DNA of 64,000 nucleotides, taken from Bradyrhizobium sp. CCGUVB1N3 (GTDB lineage: Bacteria; Pseudomonadota; Alphaproteobacteria; Rhizobiales; Xanthobacteraceae). The position numbers and the translations under genes are program-made. Position 1 is the stretch's first letter. Every line of letters begins with the position of its first letter. Shown here piece by piece: positions 16,141 through 25,194 of this stretch. The stretch is from NCBI RefSeq assembly GCF_024199925.1, contig NZ_JANADR010000001.1, forward strand, positions 3,472,001-3,536,000. Direction: 5' to 3'. Below the pieces are notes generated by a model. The model made no database searches. It saw nothing but the letters and a program-made list of their open reading frames with translations, and was not told the origin of the DNA.

Positions 16141-17020
16141 CTACTCTCTGTCCGTCTCGATTGGCAGCTCAGGATCCTTGGCCCATTCGCCCATGGAACC
16201 GTCGTAGAGCGTCAGCCTGTCGTAGCCGAGTTGCGCCAGCAGGAAGAGATCGATGGTCGCGGAAATGCCGCCGCCGCAATAGCAGATCACGTTTTTGTCG
16301 CGTGTGACGCACTTGCGTAGCGAATTTCACTTCGGCATCGGCAAGCGTGGTCAGCGTCTTGTCGGCGGCATTGACCAGCGTTGCCGCCGGGACGTTGACG
16401 CTGCCGGGAATGCGACCGCGCCGCCCATAGCGGCTCGGTTCCTGCCCGCGATGAAACTGTGGCCCGAGCGCGTTGACGATCGTGGTGGAGGGATCGTCGA
16501 TCTGCGCGAGCACGGCGGATTTGTCGACAAAGAAGCCTTCGCGCGGCGCGGCCTTGAAGGTCGTCGCCGGATAGCCGCCCGGCGGCCCTTGCTCTACCGG
16601 TTGCCCCTCCGCCTTCCACTTGTCGAAACCACCATCAAGCACGCGCGCATCGACGCCGAGCGAGCGCAGCATCCACCAGAACCGCGTCGCCCACATCATG
16701 CTGCCGATGCTGTAGAGCACGATCGTCTTCGACGCATCGAGGCCGTAGCGGCCGAAGGCGCTCTCGAGCTGCGCTGTCGCCGGCATCATGAAGCGCAGAT
16801 GCGTGGATGGGTCGGAGAACTCGCCTTGCAGATCGAGGAAATCCGCGCCGGGAATATGGCCGGCCTCAAACGTCTTGCGGCCCGACACGACGAGATAGGG
16901 ATCGGTGCTCCCTTGCGGCGCCGGCTCCAGATAGGTCGTGCAGTCGTAGAGGCGGAGGTGCGGCTGGCCGAGCATGGCCGCGAGCTGTTCGGTGGAGACG
17001 AGGGATGTGGGCTGGGTCAT
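16141..17020 (-). pseudogene. Sulfurtransferase (3-mercaptopyruvate/thiosulfate type), frameshifted near 3' end
   Basis: Two-domain rhodanese family protein. The N-terminal domain and most of the C-terminal domain are intact to about DAEVKFATQ. The frame then runs out of register and ends at 16169 with an Arg-rich tail. A second frame restores the family sequence: TRDKNVICYCGGGISATIDL with the catalytic Cys, then LTLYDGSMGEWAKDP, ending with TAG at 16141. The shift lies around 16300-16325. The normal reading frame therefore loses the catalytic loop. This may be a real inactivation or a sequencing error; only resequencing can tell. Confidence 0.75.
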
Positions 17021-17086
17021 TCTCGCATCCTCGCTATCGCAAGGGATTGTACATCCCCGAGAGCCACGCGCACAAATCTATCACCG

Positions 17087-17217
17087 TTACCCTGAGGCGC
17101 CGGAGCGTAGCGGAGGCCTCGAAGGGCTACGGCCCGACTGCATCCCGGCCGTTCATCCTTCGAGGCTTGCCATGCGGTGCAGGTGCACCGCATGGCGCGC
17201 ACCTCAGGATGACGGGA
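17087..17217. repeat. Dispersed intergenic palindrome (CCCTGAGG..CCTCAGG type)
   Basis: Between the sulfurtransferase and dihydroorotase-like genes: the outer arms CCCTGAGGCGC and GCGCACCTCAGG, the inner pair GGCCTCGAAGG and CCTTCGAGGC, and a local hairpin CATGCGGTGCAGGTGCACCGCATG form a nested structure. This is a common Bradyrhizobium-type repeat. Confidence 0.75.
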
Positions 17218-17244
17218 CGAACGTTGTACGCGCGGCACTAGATC

Positions 17245-18579
17245 CTACTGCTTCAGCGTCTCCAGAAACCGGACCGGCTCGCCCTGTGACGGCGCCGCGA
17301 GCTCGCCTTGCCACATCACACGCTTGCCGCGGACGAAGGTGCCGACCGGCCAGCCCGTGACGCGTACGCCGTCGTAAGGCGTCCAAGCAGCTTTCGAGGC
17401 GATCCATTTGTTGGTGATGGTCTCGCTGCGCTTCAGGTCCACGATGGTAAAGTCCGCATCATAGCCTGCCGCGATGCGGCCCTTGCAGGCGATGTTGAAC
17501 AGACGCGCGGGGCCGGCGCTGGTGAGATCGACCAAGCGGGTGAGCGACAGCCGGCCGGCATTGACGTGATCGAGCATCAAGGGCACCAGCGTCTGCACGC
17601 CGGTCATGCCCGAGGGCGAGGCCGGATAGGTCTTCTGCTTCTCCTCCAGCGTATGTGGCGCATGGTCGGAGCCGAGGATGTCGACGATGCCCTGCTCGAT
17701 GCCGCGCCAGATGCCGGCGCGGTGATCGGCCGAGCGCACCGGCGGATTCATCTGCGCGAGCGTGCCGAGCCGCTCATAGCATTCAGGCGCGGCCATGGTG
17801 AGGTGATGCGGCGTCGCCTCGCAGGAGGCGACATCCTTGTGGTCGCGCAAAAACTCGATCTCTTCCTTGGTCGAGATGTGTAGCACGTGAATGCGCCTGC
17901 CCGTCTCGCGCGCGAGCTTCACGAGGCGCTGCGTCGCCAGCAGCGCCGCGGCCTCGTCGCGCCAAACAGGGTGCGAGCGCGCATCGCCCTCGATGCGCAA
18001 CGACTTGCGCTCGTTGAGGCGATATTCGTCCTCCGCGTGGAACGAGGCGCGGCGGCGGATCACCTGGAAGATGCGGCGCAGGCTGTCGTCGTCCTCCACC
18101 AGCAGCGCGCCGGCCGAGGAGCCGATGAACACCTTGACGCCAGCGCAGCCCGGCGCGCGCTCGAGATGCGGCAGATCCTGCACGTTCTCGCGCGTACCGC
18201 CGATGAAGAAGGCGAAATCGCAATGCATGCGGTGATGGCCGCGCTTCACCTTGTCGGTGAAATCGGCTTCCGTCACCGTGAGCGGCGAGGTGTTCGGCAT
18301 CTCGAACACGGCGGTGACGCCGCCCATCACGGCGCTGCGCGAACCGGTCTCGAGATCTTCCTTGTGCGTCAGGCCGGGCTCGCGGAAATGCACCTGCGTG
18401 TCGATGACGCCGGGCAGGATGTGCAGGCCCTTGCAGTCGATCACCTCCGCCGCCGCGCCTTGCGCGAGCGAACCGATCTCCGCGATGCGGCCATCCTTGA
18501 TGCCGATGTCGCGGACGCCCTCGCCGTCCTGATTGACCACCGTGCCGGATTTCAGGATCACGTCAAAACGCTGGGTCAT
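17245..18579 (-). CDS. Dihydroorotase family amidohydrolase with altered HxH motif
   Basis: A 444-residue cyclic amidohydrolase annotated by homology as dihydroorotase. It has the N-terminal strand-rich domain, then a TIM barrel with MPNTSPLT, Lys149 in GVKVF (the usual carboxylated Lys), His in ASFHAEDE and VLHIST, and the Asp in GSDHAPHT. The first metal-binding motif, HxHxR in active enzymes, reads TQVHFREPG here, with Gln62 replacing the first His. It is not next to pyrB. It may be a functional variant, an inactive paralogue or a hydrolase with a different metal arrangement. Confidence 0.82.
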   Translation of the reverse strand: MTQRFDVILKSGTVVNQDGEGVRDIGIKDGRIAEIGSLAQGAAAEVIDCKGLHILPGVIDTQVHFREPGLTHKEDLETGSRSAVMGGVTAVFEMPNTSPLTVTEADFTDKVKRGHHRMHCDFAFFIGGTRENVQDLPHLERAPGCAGVKVFIGSSAGALLVEDDDSLRRIFQVIRRRASFHAEDEYRLNERKSLRIEGDARSHPVWRDEAAALLATQRLVKLARETGRRIHVLHISTKEEIEFLRDHKDVASCEATPHHLTMAAPECYERLGTLAQMNPPVRSADHRAGIWRGIEQGIVDILGSDHAPHTLEEKQKTYPASPSGMTGVQTLVPLMLDHVNAGRLSLTRLVDLTSAGPARLFNIACKGRIAAGYDADFTIVDLKRSETITNKWIASKAAWTPYDGVRVTGWPVGTFVRGKRVMWQGELAAPSQGEPVRFLETLKQ

Positions 18580-18682
18580 GGCTATCAGTCTCTCTCATCC
18601 CTCAGGCGCAGGGCTCCAGGCCTTGTCGTTTAAGCAGGGCGGGCTTACGTTCGAAGCCGACATGTCGCAAGAGATTTTCGCA

Positions 18683-19564
18683 ATGAAAGCAGCGTTTCTC
18701 CCCGATCGGGGCGTGGTCAAGGTCGCAGGCGAGGATGCGCAGAGCTTCCTCAACGGCCTGTTCACCACGGATATCGGCAGGCTCAAGCCCGGGCTCGGCC
18801 GATTCGGCGCGCTGTTGACGCCGCAGGGCAAGATCATCGTGGATTTCCTGATCACGGAGGCACCCGCCGGCCATGGCGGCGGCTTCCTGATCGACTGCCC
18901 GAAGGCGCTCGCGGAAACCCTCGCCACCAAGCTGAAGTTCTACAAGCTGCGCGCCAAGGTCACCGTGGAAAATCTCTCCGACGACCTCGGCGTGCTCGCA
19001 GGCTGGGACGGCAAGCCTGCCGCCCAGCCGGACCTTGCTTTCACCGACCCGCGCGACGAGCGGCTCGGGTTGCGCATCCTGGTCCCCGCGGAACTCAAGG
19101 AGAAGCTGGCCGCGCTGATCGGCGCCGAGCTCGTCGATGCGTCCGAATATGACGCGCATCGCATTGCGCTCGGCGTGCCGCGCGGCGGGCTCGACTTCAT
19201 GTATGGCGATGCGTTCCCGCACGAGACCAACATGGATCGCCTTGCAGGCGTCGATTTCGACAAGGGCTGCTATGTCGGCCAGGAGGTGGTCTCGCGCATG
19301 CAGCATCGCGGCACTGCGCGCACGCGCAGCGTCAAGGTGCTGCTCGACGGCCCTTCGCCCGAGGCGGGCGCGACCATCCTCGCCGGCGACAAGCCGGTCG
19401 GCACCATCGGCTCGACGGCGCAGGGCAAGGGCATTGCGCTGGTGCGCATCGATCGTGTCGCCGACGCGCTCGATGCCGGACAGACGCTCACCGCCGGCGG
19501 GCTCAATGTGAGGCTCGCGGAACCCGATGTGGTCCGCATTCCAGCGAAACAGCCCGTCGCATGA
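18683..19564 (+). CDS. ygfZ: Folate-binding YgfZ/GcvT-like protein
   Basis: A 293-residue homologue of YgfZ, a tetrahydrofolate-binding factor that supports maturation or repair of certain Fe-S enzymes such as MiaB. The signature KGCYVGQE is present in the segment FDKGCYVGQEVVSRMQHRG, including the functionally important Cys. The N-terminus FLNGLFTTDIGRL matches the GcvT-like folate domain. Starts at 18662 and 18683 are both possible. It overlaps tag by four bases (ATGA at 19561-19564) and likely shares its transcript. Confidence 0.9.
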   Translation: MKAAFLPDRGVVKVAGEDAQSFLNGLFTTDIGRLKPGLGRFGALLTPQGKIIVDFLITEAPAGHGGGFLIDCPKALAETLATKLKFYKLRAKVTVENLSDDLGVLAGWDGKPAAQPDLAFTDPRDERLGLRILVPAELKEKLAALIGAELVDASEYDAHRIALGVPRGGLDFMYGDAFPHETNMDRLAGVDFDKGCYVGQEVVSRMQHRGTARTRSVKVLLDGPSPEAGATILAGDKPVGTIGSTAQGKGIALVRIDRVADALDAGQTLTAGGLNVRLAEPDVVRIPAKQPVA

Positions 19565-20187
19565 GCCGCGCCCCTCGCCTGCATGCCGACGGCCTGACGC
19601 GTTGCCCCTGGCCCGGCGAAGATCCGCTGTACGTTGCCTATCACGACACCGAATGGGGCGTGCCGGAATATGACGACCGCGCGCTCTATGAGAAGCTGAT
19701 TCTCGACGGTTTTCAGGCCGGCCTCTCCTGGATCACGATTTTGCGCAAGCGCGACAATTTCCGCAAAGCCTTCGATGATTTCCAACCGGAGAAGATCGCG
19801 CGCTACAACGCCAAGAAGGTGCATGCGCTGATGAACGATGCCGGCATCGTGCGCAACCGCGCCAAGATCGACGGCACGATTCTGAGCGCAAAATCCTATC
19901 TGGAGATCATGGACAAGGGCCCCGGCTTCTCGAAGCTGCTCTGGGATTTCGTCGACGGCAGGCCTCTGGTCAACAAGTTCAAGACCACCGCGAGCGTGCC
20001 TGCCTCGACGCCGCTGTCTGTGCAGATCTCCAAGGAGCTGTCCTCGCGCGGCTTCAAATTCGTCGGCCCCACTATCGTCTATGCCTTCATGCAGGCGACC
20101 GGGATGGTCAACGACCATCTCGTCGACTGCCATTGCCACGCGACCTGCGGCAAGACGCAGCGCAAGCTACGCCTCAAAGTCAAATGA
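19561..20187 (+). CDS. tag: DNA-3-methyladenine glycosylase I
   Basis: Excises 3-methyladenine from alkylated DNA. At 208 residues it has the family fold, with RCPWPGEDPLYVAYHDTEWGVP, the Trp-rich LSWITILRKRDNFR loop and a zinc-binding set: Cys near residue 14, His in YHDTEW, and the C-terminal DCHCHATC. Its start overlaps ygfZ and its stop overlaps the HD gene (ATGA on both sides), so three genes are translationally coupled. The constitutive Tag type is usual; I find no Ada-type operator. Confidence 0.94.
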   Translation: MSRAPRLHADGLTRCPWPGEDPLYVAYHDTEWGVPEYDDRALYEKLILDGFQAGLSWITILRKRDNFRKAFDDFQPEKIARYNAKKVHALMNDAGIVRNRAKIDGTILSAKSYLEIMDKGPGFSKLLWDFVDGRPLVNKFKTTASVPASTPLSVQISKELSSRGFKFVGPTIVYAFMQATGMVNDHLVDCHCHATCGKTQRKLRLKVK

Positions 20188-20801
20188 AGGCCGGCAAGCG
20201 CGCCGCAACCGATCTGCAGTCCCGCGCCTGGCAGCGCATGCTGTCCGGCCGCCGGCTCGATCTGCTCGACCCCTCGCCGCTCGACGTCGAGATCGCCGAC
20301 ATCGCGCACGGGCTGGCGCGCGTCGCGCGTTGGAACGGTCAGACCACTGGCGCACACATCTTCTCCGTCGCCCAGCATACGTTGCTGGTCGAAACCGTGA
20401 TGCGCCACGAAAGCCCGCGCCTCGACCAGCGCGTTCGGCTCGCCGCTCTGCTGCACGATGCGCCGGAATACGTCATCGGCGACATGATCTCGCCGTTCAA
20501 GGCGGTGCTCGACGGTCACTACAAGGCGGTGGAGAAGCGCCTGCTCGGCGCCATCCACATCCGCTTCGGATTGCCGGCGGTGCTGCCCGACGAGATCACG
20601 CTGACCATCAAGGCCGCCGACCGCGGCGCGGCATATCTGGAAGCAATCGAACTCGCCGGCTTCAGCGACAGCGAGGCCAGGCGCCTGTTCGGCCGCGACC
20701 CAGGCCTGCCCGAAACCGTACTGCGCGACTACCTGACGCCATGGACGGCCGCCAGGGCCGAGAAGCGGTTTCTGGAGCGGTTCAATGCGGTGTTTTCGTA
20801 G
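20184..20801 (+). CDS. HD-domain phosphohydrolase (YfbR-like)
   Basis: A 205-residue HD superfamily enzyme. Metal ligands are visible: His in IFSVAQHTLLV, the HD pair in LAALLHDAPEYVIGDM, and a later Asp in TIKAADRGAAYLE. YfbR-type enzymes dephosphorylate deoxynucleoside 5'-monophosphates, consistent with the Glu in DAPEY. The ATG at 20184 overlaps the tag stop. Substrate is inferred from family only. Confidence 0.88.
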   Translation: MKAGKRAATDLQSRAWQRMLSGRRLDLLDPSPLDVEIADIAHGLARVARWNGQTTGAHIFSVAQHTLLVETVMRHESPRLDQRVRLAALLHDAPEYVIGDMISPFKAVLDGHYKAVEKRLLGAIHIRFGLPAVLPDEITLTIKAADRGAAYLEAIELAGFSDSEARRLFGRDPGLPETVLRDYLTPWTAARAEKRFLERFNAVFS

Positions 20802-20820
20802 CTCTGCTTGTTCGTAGCTT

Positions 20821-20910
20821 CGTAGGGTGGGCAAAGCGAAGCGTGCCCACCGATCAGAGCAAGGTGCAGGATGGTGGGCACGGCGCGTTGCGCCTTTGCC
20901 CACCCTACGG
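20821..20910. repeat. Dispersed palindrome family A, copy 2
   Basis: Ninety bases with the same ends as copy 1 (CGTAGGGTGGGCAAAGCGAAG on the left, CGCCTTTGCCCACCCTACGG on the right) and the inner pair GTGCCCACC/GGTGGGCAC. Only the central 25 bases differ clearly. It separates two tandem genes. Confidence 0.9.
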
Positions 20911-20942
20911 TGACGGCTATAATCGCGACCAAAAGGAACGCC

Positions 20943-21449
20943 ATGATCCACGTCTGCTCGCTTGCCGCCCTGCCCGAAACCGTTCGTCTCACCGGCGCCA
21001 GCCATGTGCTGACCGTGATGGCCAATGTCGAGCAGGTGGTGCGGCCGGTGTCGGTGCTGCCGGCCAATCATCTGAAAGTCTCGATGGATGACATCACCGA
21101 GGAGCTGGATGGCTTCGTCGCGCCCTCGGAAGGACATATCAACCAGGTGCTGGACTTCGTCCGCGGCTGGGATCGCAGCGCGCCGCTGGTCGTGCATTGC
21201 TATGCCGGCATCAGCCGTTCCACCGCGAGCGCCTTTGCCGCGGCATGCTTGCTCAATCCGCATCGCGACGAGGTCGAGATCGCGAAGAAGATCCGCGCTG
21301 CCTCCCCGATTGCCTCGCCCAACCGCCGCATCGTCGAGCTCGCCGATCGCGCGCTCCGCCGCGACGGCCGCATGCTGCGCGCGCTCGACGAGATGGGCCC
21401 CGGCGCGATGATGGTGGAGAGCCGTCCGTTCGTGATCGAGCTCGAATGA
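20943..21449 (+). CDS. Tyrosine/dual-specificity protein phosphatase-like protein
   Basis: A 168-residue cytosolic protein with the phosphatase P-loop HCYAGISRS (HCx5R), including the catalytic Cys and Arg. The adjoining helix TASAFAAACLL matches the PTP fold; the general-acid Asp is probably within the MDDITEELD region. The ATG at 20943 has AAGGA just upstream. It is followed 22 bases later by nadQ and may be cotranscribed with it. Target unknown. Confidence 0.85.
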   Translation: MIHVCSLAALPETVRLTGASHVLTVMANVEQVVRPVSVLPANHLKVSMDDITEELDGFVAPSEGHINQVLDFVRGWDRSAPLVVHCYAGISRSTASAFAAACLLNPHRDEVEIAKKIRAASPIASPNRRIVELADRALRRDGRMLRALDEMGPGAMMVESRPFVIELE

Positions 21450-21471
21450 CCTCGCAAAACCCGTTTCCCGG

Positions 21472-22440
21472 ATGAGCGACCAGCTGCTGACGCCGATCGA
21501 GATCGGCCTGACTGCCGCGATCGTCGCGATCGAGGCCCATGAGCCGCTGATCCTCACCGCGCGCGGCAGCGATGGCCTGGCCGGCCTGCCCTTCGGTCCG
21601 TTCGATGCGCTGACGCATCGCACCTTCGAGATCGGCCTGCGCGCCTGGGTCGAAGCGCAGGCGGGCTTAAGGCTCGGCTATGTTGAGCAGCTCTACACTT
21701 TTGGCGATCGCGGCCGGCATGCGGAAGCCGCCGACACCGGCGCACATATGGTGTCGATCGGCTATCTCGCGCTGACCCGCGCCGCCGACAACGGCGTGCG
21801 CGCGGCCGGCGCGTCGTTCGAGCCGTGGTATCGCTTCTTCCCCTGGGAAGACTGGCGCGAGCAGCCGCCGGCGATCATCGCCCGCGATATCATTCCGGCA
21901 CTGACGCAGTGGGCCGAGGAGGAGACACCGGAGACGATCCGTGCGCTGCCGCGCAGGGATCGCGTGCGGCTCAATTTCGGCCTCGAGGGCGCAGCCTGGG
22001 ACGAGGAGCGCGTGCTCGACCGTTACGAGTTGCTCTACGAGGCCGGGCTGATCGAGGAGGCGCGGCGCGACGGCCGTCCTGCGGCATTAGCGCGCAAGGC
22101 ACTTCCCGCGCTCGGCCTCTCGATGCGGTTCGATCACCGCCGGATTCTCGCCACCGGGATTGCAAGACTGCGCGCAAAACTGAAGTATCGCCCTGTCATC
22201 TTTGAACTTTTGCCCGCCGAGTTCACACTCACGGAATTGCAGCACACGGTGGAGGCAATCTCCGGCCGGCACCTGCACAAGCAGAATTTCCGTCGTCTGG
22301 TGGAAAGCGAGGCTCTGGTCGAACCGACCGGCGTGATGTCGACACAGACCGGCGGGCGGCCGGCAGCACTGTATCGCTTCCGCCGCGAAGTGCTCCAGGA
22401 GCGGCCGGCACCCGGCTTGCGCGTCCGCTCCCGGCGCTAG
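21472..22440 (+). CDS. nadQ: NUDIX-related transcriptional regulator of NAD synthesis (NadQ)
   Basis: A 322-residue protein with a degenerate N-terminal NUDIX-like domain (FDALTHRTFEIGLRAWVEAQAGLRLG, no catalytic REx2EE) and a C-terminal winged-helix part, with FTLTELQHTVEAISGRHLHKQNFRRLVE. This architecture matches alphaproteobacterial NadQ, the predicted repressor of nadABC. The nadABC operon lies 13.5 kb downstream behind two related palindromes (34833-34849 and 34956-34980). The catalytic residues of NUDIX enzymes are missing, which fits a sensor role for NAD or a derivative. The gene symbol rests on family resemblance and the operon context. Confidence 0.8.
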   Translation: MSDQLLTPIEIGLTAAIVAIEAHEPLILTARGSDGLAGLPFGPFDALTHRTFEIGLRAWVEAQAGLRLGYVEQLYTFGDRGRHAEAADTGAHMVSIGYLALTRAADNGVRAAGASFEPWYRFFPWEDWREQPPAIIARDIIPALTQWAEEETPETIRALPRRDRVRLNFGLEGAAWDEERVLDRYELLYEAGLIEEARRDGRPAALARKALPALGLSMRFDHRRILATGIARLRAKLKYRPVIFELLPAEFTLTELQHTVEAISGRHLHKQNFRRLVESEALVEPTGVMSTQTGGRPAALYRFRREVLQERPAPGLRVRSRR

Positions 22441-22485
22441 GAGCATGTTACGCGGGTCGCTTTTCGCGGCTCGCCTGGAGGCCTT

Positions 22486-25191
22486 ATGTTCGACGCCCCG
22501 TTCGACGTCTTCGCGGTGATGATCGCAATCGCCGCCTTCCTCATTGCATTGAAGGCCTCCAATCAGGCGACCGAATTGCGCCGGCGGCTGAGCACGCTGG
22601 AAGCCAATTTGCACACTCCGCGTCAGGTCCAGCCGCCGCCGCTCACGCCGCAGCAGGAGATGGAGCAGACGCTTGAGACTTCGACGCCGAGCATCGCAGA
22701 GCCGCCAACGCCTGACGCCGAGCTGGCGCCGCCCCTCGTCGTCGATCAGGCGACCCCGCCCCCCATCGACACGGACGCCACTCAAGCCGCGCCACCGCCT
22801 CCGCTGCCAGCTGCCGGGCCGGGTCTCGAAGAGCGGCTCGGCACCCGCTGGGTGGTGTGGATCGGCGGCCTGGCGCTCGCGCTCGGCGGCTTCTTCATGG
22901 TGCGCTATTCGATCGAGGCAGGCCTCGTCGGCCCCGGCGTGCGCGTGTTTCTCGGCGGCCTGTTCGCGCTGGGGCTGCTCGGTGCCGGCGAATGGACGCG
23001 CCGCAGGGAGAGCACTCTAGCGATCGAAGCACTGCCGACCGCAAACATCCCGGGGATCCTCACTGCGGCCGGCACGGCTGTCGCGTTCGCCACCATCTAT
23101 GCGGCCTATGCGCTCTACGACTTCCTCGTCCCCGCAACCGCCTTCGTGCTGCTCGGCCTCGTCGCGATGGGCACGCTGGCCGCGGCGCTCTTGCACGGAC
23201 GCGCGCTCGCCGGCCTCGGCGTCGTCGGCGCCTTCATGACGCCGATCCTCGTCTCCAGCGACAAGCCGGATTTTTGGGCGCTCTACGTCTATCTCGCCAT
23301 CGTCACCGCGGCCAGCTTTGGCCTCGCGCGCATCCGGCTGTGGCGCTGGCTTGCGGTCACCACCACCGTGTTCGCGTTGCTGTGGACCTTCCCCGGGCTG
23401 GAACGTGGCCCAGAACTGGCCGGGCCGCACGTGTTTCACGTGATGGCTGGCTTCGTCCTCGCCGCGCTGCTCGTGGTCTGCGGCTTTCTGTTCGGCCCCA
23501 GCATCGATGACGGCCAGATCGAGCCGGTTTCCTCCGGCTCGCTCGCCGTCTATCTGTTCGGCGCGATGCTGGTCGTGCTGGCGAGCTTCCATAACAATGT
23601 CGTGCTGATCGCCTTCACCATGCTCGTCGCGGGGACGCTGCTCGTTGCCTGGCGGGCGCCGGCCGCCACCGGTGCGCTTGGCGCCGCCGCAGCCATCGTC
23701 TTCATCGTGTTCGCCAACTGGGCGGTACGTGCCAATCCGGACATGCTGGTGCTGCCCGGCGGTCCCATGCCCGGCATCGGACCGAACGCGACCGACGCCT
23801 CGGTGACGCTGCATCTGTTGATGGCGGCAACTTTCGCCGCCGGCTTTGGCATCGCCGGCTTCCTGGCGCAGGGACGCTCGACCTCCGCGATCATTCCGGT
23901 GGTATGGTCCTCTGTCGCGACGTTCACACCCGTCGCATTGCTGGTCGCGGTCTATGCGCGCATCGCGCATCTCGACCGCTCGATCCCGTTCGCAATCCTC
24001 GCGGTGCTGCTCGCCGCCGCCTTTGCGGCCGCGACCGAAGCGCTCTCCCGGCGCGAGAACCGACCGGGCCTTGCGATCTCGATTGCCCTGTTCGCCACTG
24101 GCACGCTCGGCGCGCTGGCGCTGGCGCTGACCTTCGCCCTGGAAAAGGGCTGGCTCACGATCGCGCTGGCGCTGATGTCGCTCGGCACGGCCTGGATCTC
24201 CATCCAGCGGCCGATCGCCTTCCTGCGCTGGCTTGCCGCAATCCTGGCCAGCATCGTCACCGCGCGCATCGTCTACGACCCGCGGATCGTCGGAGATGCC
24301 GTCGGCACCACGCCGATCTTCAACTGGCTGCTCTGGGGCTACGGCGTGCCGGCGCTGTCGTTCTGGGCGGCGAGCCGCTTCCTGCACCGCCGCGGCGACG
24401 ACGCGCCGCTGCGGATGGTGGAAGCCGCCGCGATCCTGTTCACCGCGCTGCTCGCCTTCACGGAAATCCGTCACTTCGCCACCGGCGGCGACATGACGTC
24501 GCCGCCGTCGCTGCTCGAATTCGCGCTCCAGACCTGCGTGACGCTCGCCATGGCGATCGGGCTCGAACGGCTGCGGCTGCGCAGCGGCAGCATCGTGCAC
24601 AATGTCGGCGCGATCGTGCTCACGGTGATCGCGGGCCTCATCAGCGTGTTCGGCCTCCTGATCCTGGAGAATCCGTGGCTGTTCAGCAGCATCGATGTCG
24701 GCGGCCTCGTGTTCAACCTGCTGCTGCTCGGCTATGCGCTGCCGGCGGTGCTCATGCTGCTGCTGTCCTATGCGGTGGCAGGGCATCGCCCCAAAGCCTA
24801 CGCCAACACGATTGCGGGCAGCGCATTAGTGTTCGCCCTCGTTTACATAACGCTGGAGATCCGCCGTTTCTATCACGGGCCGATCCTGCTCTACGGCGCG
24901 ACGACGGGCGCGGAGCAGTACACCTATTCGATCGGCTGGCTCGGCTTCGGCGTGGTGCTGCTCGGCGTTGGCCTCTTGGTCAACTCGGAGCGCGCGCGGC
25001 TGGCCTCCGCCGTCGTGATCGCGCTGACGATCCTGAAAGCCTTCGTCATCGACATGTCGACGTTGACAGGCGTGTGGCGCGCGCTGTCGTTCATGGGGCT
25101 CGGCATCGTGCTGGTCGCGATCGGTTGGCTCTACCAGCGGATCCTGTTCCGCCGGCAGGCGCAGCCAGCCGTCACGCAGACCAGCGCGTGA
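22486..25191 (+). CDS. DUF2339 domain-containing large membrane protein
   Basis: A 901-residue inner-membrane protein. The N-terminus has a single hydrophobic segment and a heptad-rich stretch (ATELRRRLSTLEANL), followed by a Pro-rich linker and the marker LEERLGTRWVVWIGGLALALGGFF. More than 20 hydrophobic segments follow, with repeated VxIALTILKAFVIDMSTL-type motifs near the end, as in DUF2339. Function of this family is unknown; it resembles predicted envelope or sugar-related membrane proteins. ATG 22486 is preceded by CTGGAGG. Confidence 0.85.
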   Translation: MFDAPFDVFAVMIAIAAFLIALKASNQATELRRRLSTLEANLHTPRQVQPPPLTPQQEMEQTLETSTPSIAEPPTPDAELAPPLVVDQATPPPIDTDATQAAPPPPLPAAGPGLEERLGTRWVVWIGGLALALGGFFMVRYSIEAGLVGPGVRVFLGGLFALGLLGAGEWTRRRESTLAIEALPTANIPGILTAAGTAVAFATIYAAYALYDFLVPATAFVLLGLVAMGTLAAALLHGRALAGLGVVGAFMTPILVSSDKPDFWALYVYLAIVTAASFGLARIRLWRWLAVTTTVFALLWTFPGLERGPELAGPHVFHVMAGFVLAALLVVCGFLFGPSIDDGQIEPVSSGSLAVYLFGAMLVVLASFHNNVVLIAFTMLVAGTLLVAWRAPAATGALGAAAAIVFIVFANWAVRANPDMLVLPGGPMPGIGPNATDASVTLHLLMAATFAAGFGIAGFLAQGRSTSAIIPVVWSSVATFTPVALLVAVYARIAHLDRSIPFAILAVLLAAAFAAATEALSRRENRPGLAISIALFATGTLGALALALTFALEKGWLTIALALMSLGTAWISIQRPIAFLRWLAAILASIVTARIVYDPRIVGDAVGTTPIFNWLLWGYGVPALSFWAASRFLHRRGDDAPLRMVEAAAILFTALLAFTEIRHFATGGDMTSPPSLLEFALQTCVTLAMAIGLERLRLRSGSIVHNVGAIVLTVIAGLISVFGLLILENPWLFSSIDVGGLVFNLLLLGYALPAVLMLLLSYAVAGHRPKAYANTIAGSALVFALVYITLEIRRFYHGPILLYGATTGAEQYTYSIGWLGFGVVLLGVGLLVNSERARLASAVVIALTILKAFVIDMSTLTGVWRALSFMGLGIVLVAIGWLYQRILFRRQAQPAVTQTSA

Positions 25192-25194
25192 GCG

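Noticed and set aside
21450..21471. NadQ operator in front of nadQ itself
   Set aside because: The 22-base gap has no CTCA-N3-TGAG palindrome, so autoregulation is not supported.
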